A stretch of 64,000 bases of DNA from assembly GCA_001898465.1 (NCBI GenBank), contig MKTX01000007.1:124001-188000 (forward strand). Reading direction: 5' to 3'. Each line of letters opens with the position of its first letter. Within the stretch, counting starts at the first letter, position 1. The position numbers and the translations under genes were made by a program. The notes beneath the pieces are model-generated. The model did not search any database. It was not told the DNA's origin and saw only the letters and a program-made list of their open reading frames with translations. Positions 51,049 through 58,830 of the stretch are shown piece after piece. Source of the stretch: Sphingobacteriales bacterium 39-19. Its GTDB lineage: Bacteria > Bacteroidota > Bacteroidia > Chitinophagales > Chitinophagaceae.

Positions 51049-53046
51049 ATGAAAAAAGTAAACCAAAAACTAGCGTATTGTGCCTTATTTGCCGGCATCA
51101 TGCTCTTCGTTATTAGCTGTAAGCCCAAAAGTTCGGGTGATGTAGTAGGTAAAGAAGCGGCCAGTAAAGTATATGTACAACCCGGGCAATACGATGAACT
51201 ATATAATTTTGTTTCCGGCGGCTTTAGCGGCCAGGTAAGTGTTTATGGAATTCCGTCCGGGCGCTTGCTCCGTGTAATCCCGGTTTTTTCAGTAGACCCC
51301 GAAAAAGGATGGGGATACAGTGAAGAAACAAAACCAATGCTGAATACATCTCATGGTGAAATCCCCTGGGGCGATCAGCATCACCTCGATCTGTCTCAAA
51401 CAAACGGAGAAATTGATGGCCGTTGGTTATTCGCCAATGAAAATAACACCCCCCGTGTGGCAAGAATTGATTTAAAAACTTTCCGGACTGCCGAAATTAT
51501 TGAAATTCCAAACAGTGCCGGTAACCACTCTTCTCCTTTTATTACAGATAACACAGAGTATGTAGTAGCGGGTACCCGTTTTAGCGTACCTATGGATTAC
51601 GAAAATGGGGATGTACCCATTGATTCTTATAAAAAGAATTTCAAAGGAACCCTTAGCTTTATCAGCGTAGCGCCTACTACCGGAGAAATGTCTCTTTCTT
51701 TTCAATTGTTATTACCGGGTATGAACTTCGACCTGAGCCATAGTGGCAAAGGGCCCAGCTCCGGTTGGTTCTTCTTTAGTACTTATAACTCAGAACAGGC
51801 CCATACATTGTTAGAAGTAAATGCTTCAAAAAGAGATAAAGATTATATCCTGGCCGTAAACTGGAAAAAAGCAGAAGAATATTTTAAATCAGGAAAAGGA
51901 AAGAAAGTACCCGTAAAGTATGCGCATAATGTATATAGCGATGAGACCCATTCTGCCACTTCTAATATGATTAACGAAACAACGGTTATTGATGCTAAAG
52001 ACGTACCGGGTTTGGTTTATATGATTCCATGCCCTAAATCTCCCCATGGTTGCGATGTGGATCCCAGTGGCGAATACATAATTGGCAGCGGTAAACTGGC
52101 TGCATTAATTCCTGTATTTTCTTTTGCCAAAATACAACAAGCTATTGATAAAAAAGATTTTGATGGTGAGTATGGTGGTATCCCCGTAATTAAATATGAA
52201 TCTGCTTTACATGGTGAAGTAAAGAAACCTGGCCTGGGCCCATTACATACCGAATTTGATGGAAAAGGAAATGCATATACTACCTTCTTCATATCTTCTG
52301 AAATTGTAAAATGGAGAATTAAAGATTTACAAATTTTAGATCGCCAGCCTACTTTTTATTCTCCCGGCCATTTAATGATACCCGGCGGTGATACTAAAAA
52401 ACCTTATGGTAAATACCTGGTTGCTTACAATAAAATTACAAAAGACAGGTACCTGCCTACAGGCCCCGAACTGGCACAAAGCGCCCAGTTATTTGATATC
52501 AGTGGCGATAAGATGAAATTACTGGCCGATTATCCAAGTATTGGTGAGCCACACTATGCCCAAGCGGCGCCCGCTTCATTAATTTCTAAAAATTCACTTA
52601 AAATATTTAAGCTGGATCATAACAAACATCCTTTTGTAACCTTAGGTGAAAGAGAAAGTAAAGTTGTGCGGGAAGGAAATAAAGTGCATGTGTATGCCAC
52701 AGCCATCCGTTCGCATTTTTCACCCGATAATATTGAAGGGGTAAGGGTAGGAGATGAAGTATATTTCCATATTACAAACCTGGAACAGGACTGGGATGTG
52801 CCCCATGGCTTTGCTGTAAAAGGAGCAAAAAATGCAGAGTTGCTGATCATGCCCGGCGAAACACAAACTTTAAAATGGATTCCTTTAAAACCCGGTATAT
52901 TCCCCATCTATTGTACCGATTTCTGTAGTGCATTGCACCAGGAAATGCAGGGATATGTAAGGGTTTCACCGGCAGGATCTAATACTCCGCTTACATTTAG
53001 TTTAGGTAAGAATTCATCAGAGGCTGATTCTTTACTTACTAAATAA
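51049..53046 (+). CDS. nosZ: Nitrous-oxide reductase, clade II (Sec-type)
   Basis: NosZ reduces N2O to N2 in the periplasm. The 665-residue protein has a Sec/lipoprotein signal (GIMLFVISCKPKSSG) instead of the twin-arginine signal of clade I. The beta-propeller carries His ligands of the CuZ centre (GDQHHLDLSQTNG, PHGCDVDPSG, GPLHTEF, GEPHYAQ). The cupredoxin domain has the CuA site Cys622, Cys626, His630 and Met633 in CTDFCSALHQEMQG. All key ligands appear present and the length is normal, so the enzyme should be active. Clade II enzymes are typical of non-denitrifying N2O consumers; no nir or nor gene is in the window. Confidence 0.97.
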   Translation: MKKVNQKLAYCALFAGIMLFVISCKPKSSGDVVGKEAASKVYVQPGQYDELYNFVSGGFSGQVSVYGIPSGRLLRVIPVFSVDPEKGWGYSEETKPMLNTSHGEIPWGDQHHLDLSQTNGEIDGRWLFANENNTPRVARIDLKTFRTAEIIEIPNSAGNHSSPFITDNTEYVVAGTRFSVPMDYENGDVPIDSYKKNFKGTLSFISVAPTTGEMSLSFQLLLPGMNFDLSHSGKGPSSGWFFFSTYNSEQAHTLLEVNASKRDKDYILAVNWKKAEEYFKSGKGKKVPVKYAHNVYSDETHSATSNMINETTVIDAKDVPGLVYMIPCPKSPHGCDVDPSGEYIIGSGKLAALIPVFSFAKIQQAIDKKDFDGEYGGIPVIKYESALHGEVKKPGLGPLHTEFDGKGNAYTTFFISSEIVKWRIKDLQILDRQPTFYSPGHLMIPGGDTKKPYGKYLVAYNKITKDRYLPTGPELAQSAQLFDISGDKMKLLADYPSIGEPHYAQAAPASLISKNSLKIFKLDHNKHPFVTLGERESKVVREGNKVHVYATAIRSHFSPDNIEGVRVGDEVYFHITNLEQDWDVPHGFAVKGAKNAELLIMPGETQTLKWIPLKPGIFPIYCTDFCSALHQEMQGYVRVSPAGSNTPLTFSLGKNSSEADSLLTK

Positions 53047-53101
53047 AATAGCCGGGCCAGGATAGACAAAACAAAAGACGAATACAGACAAATAGAAAGT
53101 T

Positions 53102-53701
53102 ATGAATCATGATATAAGTAAAGGGAAGCTAAGCGTAGCTCAAAAATTACTCTTACTGCTTTCTGCTATCGGGTTAGTGTTTGTTTTAATTCTTCCCTTA
53201 TGGAGAATTGAGTTAGCAGCTCCGCAATATCCCGAAGGATTGGTACTAAAAATGTACCCCCAAAAATTAGCAGGTGATGTGGATATCATCAATGGGCTAA
53301 ATCATTACATAGGCATGAAGACTTTGCATACTGATGACTTTATGGAGTTTACAGTTTTGCCTTATATCATTGGCTTTTTTATAGCTTGTGCTATCCTGGT
53401 TATTCTGGCTAACAAACAAAAATATTTAAGGTGGTTGGTAATTGGGTTTATCTTGTTTGGAATTATTGCGATGGTAGATTTTTATCGTTGGAACTATGCC
53501 TACGGTCATAACTTAAATCCCAATGCAGCCATACAAGTTCCCGGTATGAGTTACCAACCCCCTTTAATTGGTTATAAAAAGTTATTGAACTTTGGCGCCT
53601 ATTCAGTTCCTGATAAGGGCGGCTGGATCTTTATAGGATCCGGAATATTATTATTAATGGCAATGTTATTGCCCACATTTTCCAGGAAAAAACATGCATA
53701 A
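53102..53701 (+). CDS. Conserved membrane protein between nosZ and nosL
   Basis: The 199-residue protein has four probable helices (KLLLLLSAIGLVFVLILPLW, FTVLPYIIGFFIACAILVIL, LRWLVIGFILFGIIAMVDFYRW, GWIFIGSGILLLMAMLLPTF) and two extracytoplasmic loops with conserved-looking KMYPQKLAGDVDIINGLNHYIGM and DFYRWNYAYGHNLNPNAAIQVPGM. The His and Met residues there could bind copper or heme. I recognise it only as a gene that commonly lies in Bacteroidota nos clusters, possibly in the role of NosB. It overlaps nosL by eight bases. Confidence 0.7.
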   Translation: MNHDISKGKLSVAQKLLLLLSAIGLVFVLILPLWRIELAAPQYPEGLVLKMYPQKLAGDVDIINGLNHYIGMKTLHTDDFMEFTVLPYIIGFFIACAILVILANKQKYLRWLVIGFILFGIIAMVDFYRWNYAYGHNLNPNAAIQVPGMSYQPPLIGYKKLLNFGAYSVPDKGGWIFIGSGILLLMAMLLPTFSRKKHA

Positions 53702-54137
53702 GCGTACATATATTTTTATCGCACTCGGTATCATGATAGTTTTAGCAGCCTGTAAATCGGGGCCCGTACCTATCCGGGTGGGCAAAGATGCCTGTGATTT
53801 TTGTCAAATGTCTATTACCGATACCCGGTATGCTATTGAGGGAATGAATACAAACGGTAAAATATTTATATTTGATGATGTGCATTGTTTACAAAAATTT
53901 ATGTCAGAAAATAATGGTAAATTGGATCCGCAAAAAATTTGGGTTGCCAATTATAACGAACCCCAAAGCTGGATCCTGTTTCAAGATGCAAGACTCATAC
54001 ATAGCGAACAATTTCGTTCACCCATGGGTGGAAATTATGCTGCCTTCCCCAATTTGGAGTCTGCCAGTAACATTCAGCGTACACTCCCGGATTCGGCAGC
54101 AATCATTACCGGGAAAGACCTGCTGAAAAAAAACTAA
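53694..54137 (+). CDS. nosL: NosL copper chaperone lipoprotein
   Basis: The 147-residue protein has a lipoprotein signal (IFIALGIMIVLAACKSG) and the NosL motif KDACDFCQMSITD (Cys-x2-Cys-x-Met), followed by KIFIFDDVHCLQKFM, SWILFQDARLIHSEQFRSPMGGNYAAF and a short C-terminus. NosL binds Cu(I) and delivers it to NosZ for CuZ assembly with NosDFY. It overlaps the previous gene by eight bases, indicating translational coupling. Confidence 0.94.
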   Translation: MHKRTYIFIALGIMIVLAACKSGPVPIRVGKDACDFCQMSITDTRYAIEGMNTNGKIFIFDDVHCLQKFMSENNGKLDPQKIWVANYNEPQSWILFQDARLIHSEQFRSPMGGNYAAFPNLESASNIQRTLPDSAAIITGKDLLKKN

Positions 54138-54232
54138 GCATTTGCTTTTTAGTTATTGGTAACACCTGGTATTGAATTATTATGTTTAAAATCTCTATAT
54201 CCCCGTATTTTCGATCTGCCTGTATTTTAAAA

Positions 54233-55498
54233 ATGAGCGGTAAGTATAAACTGTTCCGCCATACACTTTACAGCATTCTCATTATAATTTTATCATTTGC
54301 TGTTCTTCCTTCCTATGCCGGTATTGTTAGGGTAGGTAAAAACCAGGCTATTCAAAGCGTGCAGCAGGGAATATTACAAGCTAAAGAAGGCGATACAATT
54401 TATGTACATGCCGGAATTTATCATGAATCGAAATTGATTATAGAAAAATCAATTACACTGGTGGGTAAAGGATGGCCTGTAATTGATGCACAAAATAAGG
54501 GAGAAATCTTTTTTATCCGCAGCCGTAATGTATGGCTGCAAGGCTTTAAGTTGCAACATACCGGCCGGTCAGATATGAAAGAAATTGGAGCCGTAATGAT
54601 TTATGATAGTTATGCCATAACCGTTTATAATAATCAAATTGAAGATGCCAATTTTGGGATATCCGTACAAAACAGTAAGCGTTGTACTATTAAAGATAAT
54701 CATATAAAGGCTTTTAATAAAAACGAGGTGTTAAGTGGTAATGGGATACATGGATGGAAAGCCGATAGCTTGATTATTATTGGAAATGCCATTTCCGGCC
54801 ACCGGGATGGATTGTATTTTGAGTTTGTAAAAAATTCTTTGATCTGGAGAAATAAAAGCACTGAAAATGTGCGGTATGGTATTCATTTCATGTTTAGCAA
54901 TAACAATACTTATATTGGAAATATATTTGAAAAAAACGAGTCGGGGGTAGCGGTCATGTTTAGCAGTAAAATTCAAATGTATAATAATTATTTTCATGAC
55001 AATTGGGGCGACGCCACCTATGGCATATTGCTCAAAGAGATTACCGATAGTCATATTTCGGGAAATTCATTTGTACAAAATACCATTGCCTTACAAATGG
55101 AAGGCTGCAGCCGTATTAAAGTGTTTAAAAATAAATTTATAAACAATGGGTTTGCATTAAAAATACAGGCGAGTTGCGATGATAATGATTTTACCCATAA
55201 TAATTTTATTGCCAATACTTTTGATATTGCTACAAACGGTACTTTAGTATTAAATACATTTGATGGTAACTATTGGGATAAGTACGAGGGGTATGATTTG
55301 GATAGAGATAAAATTGGCGATATTTCCTTTCACCCGGTAAGCCTATACTCCATGATCATTGCACACAACCCCGCTGCTCTTATGCTTTTTAGGAGCTTTA
55401 TGGTAACCTTATTAGATAAAAGTGAGAAATTGATGCCGATTATTACCCCTGAAAGTTTAGTAGATCATTTTCCTCACATGAAACCTTTTGATTTATGA
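54233..55498 (+). CDS. nosD: NosD periplasmic copper-maturation protein
   Basis: NosD takes copper from NosL and works with the NosFY ABC transporter to mature NosZ. From ATG 54233 the protein has 421 residues with a signal peptide (FRHTLYSILIIILSFAVLPSYAG). The body is a right-handed beta-helix of CASH repeats (VWLQGFKLQHTG, ITVYNNQIEDANFGISVQNS, NTYIGNIFEKNESGVAVMFSS, CNYW-like GNYWDKYEGYDLDRDKIGD near the end). An ATG at 54182 would add 17 residues before the signal; the later ATG gives a normal signal n-region. The stop overlaps nosF. Confidence 0.93.
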   Translation: MSGKYKLFRHTLYSILIIILSFAVLPSYAGIVRVGKNQAIQSVQQGILQAKEGDTIYVHAGIYHESKLIIEKSITLVGKGWPVIDAQNKGEIFFIRSRNVWLQGFKLQHTGRSDMKEIGAVMIYDSYAITVYNNQIEDANFGISVQNSKRCTIKDNHIKAFNKNEVLSGNGIHGWKADSLIIIGNAISGHRDGLYFEFVKNSLIWRNKSTENVRYGIHFMFSNNNTYIGNIFEKNESGVAVMFSSKIQMYNNYFHDNWGDATYGILLKEITDSHISGNSFVQNTIALQMEGCSRIKVFKNKFINNGFALKIQASCDDNDFTHNNFIANTFDIATNGTLVLNTFDGNYWDKYEGYDLDRDKIGDISFHPVSLYSMIIAHNPAALMLFRSFMVTLLDKSEKLMPIITPESLVDHFPHMKPFDL

Positions 55499-56205
55499 TA
55501 CAGGCTAAGCACATAACAAAAAAATTCGGGCGGCTAAAAGCGCTGGACGATGTATCGGTTCAAATGAATGCAGGCGAATGTATTGCCATCCTGGGCCCTA
55601 ACGGCTGTGGTAAAACAACCTTGTTAAAAACAGTATTAGGAATGGTAATGGCAGATCGTGGAGAGGTAATGGTAAAAAATGAGCTCGTTAAAAAATCAAA
55701 TTGGCAATACCGCAGGCATATTGGTTATATGCCCCAAATAGGGCGTTACCCCAGTAATATGAAAATTGCGGATGTAATCAATATGATGAAAGATATCCGG
55801 CAAAACAGCAACCTGAATGAAGAATTAGCTACTGCTTTTGATTTGCCGGCACTAAGCCAGAAAAAAATGGGGAACTTATCCGGGGGTACCACTCAAAAAG
55901 TAAGCGCCGTACTTGCATTTATGTTTAACCCCGATATTCTTATCCTGGATGAACCTACAGCCGGACTCGACCCTTTATCTTCAGAAAAACTAAAGGCAAA
56001 AATTAAGGCAGAAAATGATAAAGGGAAACTGGTGGTCATTACTTCGCATATACTCAGTGAACTGGACGACCTGGTTACTGAAGTGATTTATATGCAGGAG
56101 GGAAAAATAATATTTCATAAAAAAATTAAGACTTTGCAGGAAGAAACCGGCGAAATAAAATTATCGAAAGCGATAGCCAGTATTTTGCAAAGCGCTGAAA
56201 AATGA
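55495..56205 (+). CDS. nosF: NosF ABC-transporter ATPase
   Basis: The 236-residue protein has Walker A LGPNGCGKTTLLKTV (about 34-48), Q-loop GYMPQIGRYP, signature NLSGGTTQKVSAVLAF, Walker B DILILDEPTAGLDPLSS and switch His VITSHILSE. It powers the NosY permease in CuZ assembly. It overlaps both nosD and nosY by four bases (ATGA), showing translational coupling of the whole maturation module. Confidence 0.95.
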   Translation: MIQAKHITKKFGRLKALDDVSVQMNAGECIAILGPNGCGKTTLLKTVLGMVMADRGEVMVKNELVKKSNWQYRRHIGYMPQIGRYPSNMKIADVINMMKDIRQNSNLNEELATAFDLPALSQKKMGNLSGGTTQKVSAVLAFMFNPDILILDEPTAGLDPLSSEKLKAKIKAENDKGKLVVITSHILSELDDLVTEVIYMQEGKIIFHKKIKTLQEETGEIKLSKAIASILQSAEK

Positions 56206-56972
56206 TGCGAAAGATTGTAAAATATGTTCTGGGAGATATCATACGAAATAAAATGGTATTGGTATATACCATCCTGCTTTTTGTAATCTCCTTAAGTGTT
56301 TTTAATATTGAGACCAATACCTCAAAAGGAATATTAAGCCTGCTCAATATTATTTTATTAATTGTACCCCTCACCTGTATCATTTTCTCTACCATTTATA
56401 TTTACAACAGCAGTGAGTTTATAGAACTGCTGGTGAGCCAGCCCATAAAGCGAAAAACCATTTGGTACAGTCTGTATTTTGGGCTGGTATTATCTTTATC
56501 GCTGGCCTATATCATAGGTATCGGCTTGCCTGCATTATATTATTTTCCCAATGCTAAAGGGGCAATGATACTTATTGTAGGGTTGTTTCTTACCTGGGTA
56601 TTTGTAAGTATTGCTTTATTGATTGCCGGCTCATCCCGGGATAAAACAAAAGGAATTGCCATCGCCATTGTGAGCTGGTTGTTTTTTGCCATATTTTACG
56701 ATATCCTGGTACTTTTTATTCTTTTTCAATTCCAGGATTATCCTTTAGAAGGCGCTATGATTGTTTTAAGTTTTTTAAACCCGATTGACCTGAGCCGGAT
56801 TCAACTTCTGTTACAAATAGATGCTGCGGCCATCATTGGTTATACAGGCGCTGTTTTTAAAATATTTTTTGGCCGGGGTCTCGGAATTTTAATTTGCATC
56901 CTATGTATGTGTGCCTGGTTCCTGGTTCCTTTATGGTTATCCGTTAAAATATTTCAAAAGCGGGATATTTAG
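56202..56972 (+). CDS. nosY: NosY ABC-transporter permease
   Basis: The 256-residue protein has six helices (VLVYTILLFVISLSVFNI, ILLIVPLTCIIFSTIYIYNSSEFIELLVSQPI, LVLSLSLAYIIGIGLPALYYF and others) and the NosY pattern of ELLVSQPIKRKTI after helix two. With NosF and NosD it forms the maturation transporter for NosZ. It is the last gene of the nos run; hairpins at 56977-57033 may end the transcript. Confidence 0.92.
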   Translation: MMRKIVKYVLGDIIRNKMVLVYTILLFVISLSVFNIETNTSKGILSLLNIILLIVPLTCIIFSTIYIYNSSEFIELLVSQPIKRKTIWYSLYFGLVLSLSLAYIIGIGLPALYYFPNAKGAMILIVGLFLTWVFVSIALLIAGSSRDKTKGIAIAIVSWLFFAIFYDILVLFILFQFQDYPLEGAMIVLSFLNPIDLSRIQLLLQIDAAAIIGYTGAVFKIFFGRGLGILICILCMCAWFLVPLWLSVKIFQKRDI

Positions 56973-56981
56973 CTGGCCCGT

Positions 56982-57033
56982 CCGGTAAAGCTTACGGGAA
57001 AAATAAAAAAGCTGCTTATGAAATAAACAGCTT
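56982..57033 (+). terminator. Weak hairpins after nosY
   Basis: Two modest stems: CCGGTAA/TTACGGG at 56982-56998 and AAGCTG/CAGCTT at 57009-57033. Neither has a strong T-tract on the plus strand, so this is a weak candidate for the end of the nos transcript. Confidence 0.3.
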
Positions 57034-57074
57034 ATATACATTTTCCGGCTCATTTTTTCTGGAGCAAACATCCA

Positions 57075-57290
57075 TTACAAATCCGGTAATACAGGCCCAA
57101 AATGTAATTTCTTTTCAGGAATATGCTTATCCGGAAATAAAATATCATGGGCAGTCTCGTAACCTTCTTCAGCAATCTTACTCAGTTTTGTTCTAATACC
57201 TTTTTGTTTTAATAATTCAGCCGTAGCCAGGCCTGCCGCAAATGCTGCAATACCCACTATTAATAATCGCTGTTGTTGTTTTTTGTTCAT
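57075..57290 (-). CDS. Small single-helix membrane protein, unknown
   Basis: The 71-residue protein has one hydrophobic helix (LLIVGIAAFAAGLATAELL, about 9-27), then a basic stretch and LSKIAEEGYETAHDILFPDKHIPEKKLHFGPVLPDL. The helix plus basic region resembles small YtxH-type proteins, but no family is certain. An exact TATCTTTG lies upstream at 57326-57333 on the minus strand, which supports expression as a separate gene. Confidence 0.6.
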   Translation of the reverse strand: MNKKQQQRLLIVGIAAFAAGLATAELLKQKGIRTKLSKIAEEGYETAHDILFPDKHIPEKKLHFGPVLPDL

Positions 57291-57325
57291 AAAAATCGTT
57301 TAGAAAGGGTTCCATTGAATGTTAT

Positions 57326-57333
57326 CAAAGATA
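57326..57333 (-). promoter_or_regulatory. -7 element of the 71-residue membrane protein gene
   Basis: The minus strand reads TATCTTTG, an exact consensus match, 35 bases before the ATG. There is no TTG at the -33 distance. Confidence 0.45.
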
Positions 57334-57394
57334 CGATTCCTATTTTTTTTAAATGTATATATTCTGTTAGCTTTCTTGTAAAATCACATGCTAT

Positions 57395-58027
57395 TTACAG
57401 GTTTTTTATATAAAGTAGCCCGGGTTCAGCTTTTTTTGCTGTAAAACCCATCACTTTTAAAAAATGTTGATGTTTTTTATGGGTAGGGTTCGTGTATATA
57501 ATTCGTTTCACGCCCTTGGAGAGTAAAAGATCTTTTTCTTTTTCAAATATAAAAGTGCCTATTTTATAATCCCTGTATTTGGCAAGGGTATAATTGAGGT
57601 TTACTTCGGCATCTCCATTGGCATGCAGCTTGGCGCTGAAAATATTGGCAATTACCAGGTTCCTTAAAATAACAAAATTTAATCCTGCCTCTATTTGGCT
57701 CCTGTTAAATGCAGGAAAATAATGTTGAATATCGGTTTGATAAAAATGTAAGAATTTATCCACTAATTTCTCTTCACCTTTAAATTCAATGAGATCAAAA
57801 TCTTCCTGCAGCGTAAATAATTTGTATAAATAATAACTGTTGATGAAGAGTAAAATAATATTTGTTAAAAACACAGGGATGGCATTTAATACCAGCGCAT
57901 AGGTAATAAAGCAAAGGTTTCCTGCAATATTAAACCAACGAAAATTTTGTTCTGTTTTTACCAATAAGGCAATGATGAGGAAAAGCGATGCCAGGTATCC
58001 CAGCCAGGGCGCTATTTGCTGTAGCAT
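57395..58027 (-). CDS. YgjV-type membrane domain fused to a GNAT-like domain
   Basis: From ATG 58027 the protein has 210 residues. The first about 75 form three helices of the YgjV type (IAPWLGYLASLFLIIALLV, FRWFNIAGNLCFITYALVL, AIPVFLTNIILLFINSYYL). The rest resembles a GNAT acyltransferase: AEVNLNYTLAKYRDYKIGTFIFEKEKDLLLSKG with the acetyl-CoA-loop position, then RIIYTNPTHKKHQHFLKVMGF. The canonical RxxGxG loop is degenerate. An upstream ATG at 58120 would add 31 residues that do not fit. Function is unknown; the fusion suggests a membrane-anchored acyltransferase. Confidence 0.65.
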   Translation of the reverse strand: MLQQIAPWLGYLASLFLIIALLVKTEQNFRWFNIAGNLCFITYALVLNAIPVFLTNIILLFINSYYLYKLFTLQEDFDLIEFKGEEKLVDKFLHFYQTDIQHYFPAFNRSQIEAGLNFVILRNLVIANIFSAKLHANGDAEVNLNYTLAKYRDYKIGTFIFEKEKDLLLSKGVKRIIYTNPTHKKHQHFLKVMGFTAKKAEPGLLYIKNL

Positions 58028-58147
58028 ATATATGTTGTAATGATAATGGGCAAAGATAAATAGCTGTGGGCAAATCCATATATAAATGAGAAGATCCTGC
58101 GGTGAAGCAGGATCTTGCATGTGAATAAACAGAATGCAAAAGAGAAA

Positions 58148-58624
58148 TTATTTTACTTTTTTGAGCAGGATCACGTACCCGCAAAGATTTTTCTTTTTCT
58201 TTTTATTTACCTGTACGGGCTTAATCATATGGTATTGCGTAAATTTAGGAATATAGCCGTAGCTGATAATATTCCCATCTACATCTCCCCACATTTTTTT
58301 TTGATACACCACCTCTTTTTCACTCCAGTCAAACATCCTTACTTCGTAAAGCCTTGACGTGATATCGCCTATAAAAACAAATTGATACCAGTCGCCTTCT
58401 TTTAAGGGTACTACCACCGGCATTTCATATTCACTTTCCATGGTAATAGAAGCTTCCCTTACAACAATATAACCTTTTGAAGCAAATAATGCTTTTAAGC
58501 TGTCTGCCTGGTGAGAAATTAAAACATCAGCGCAACTTTTTTGTACAATCCGATCCTGCCCCAATGAAGGGATACCGATCAGGAGAATGCTCAATATTAA
58601 AAATGAGGAAACAAGGTTTTTCAT
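58148..58624 (-). CDS. Secreted hypothetical protein
   Basis: The 158-residue protein has a signal peptide (MKNLVSSFLILSILLIGIPSLGQ). The mature part is polar with YEMPVVVPLKEGDWYQFVFIGD, ITSRLYEVRMFDWSEKEVVYQKK and a Lys-rich VNKKKKKNLCGYVILLKKVK end. A repeated pattern of short strands suggests a small beta protein. I recognise no family. It lies 120 bases before the YgjV-GNAT gene on the same strand; its position after the large T9SS cargo gene gives no clue to function. Confidence 0.6.
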   Translation of the reverse strand: MKNLVSSFLILSILLIGIPSLGQDRIVQKSCADVLISHQADSLKALFASKGYIVVREASITMESEYEMPVVVPLKEGDWYQFVFIGDITSRLYEVRMFDWSEKEVVYQKKMWGDVDGNIISYGYIPKFTQYHMIKPVQVNKKKKKNLCGYVILLKKVK

Positions 58625-58830
58625 TTTGGATTTTTTCAGCTTGATGCTTACACAATAATAAGTACTGGCGGCTTAGCATCAAAGTATTAGAACACAAAAT
58701 TTTATAAAAAAGTATAAATACGGATTGCGAATAGAAATTTTACGATAATCATTTTAAAGAAATGACGAAGTTTTACTTCATTAAGAAGAATACTCAAAAA
58801 AAGGGTACCGGCAATGGTGCAGCATATTTT

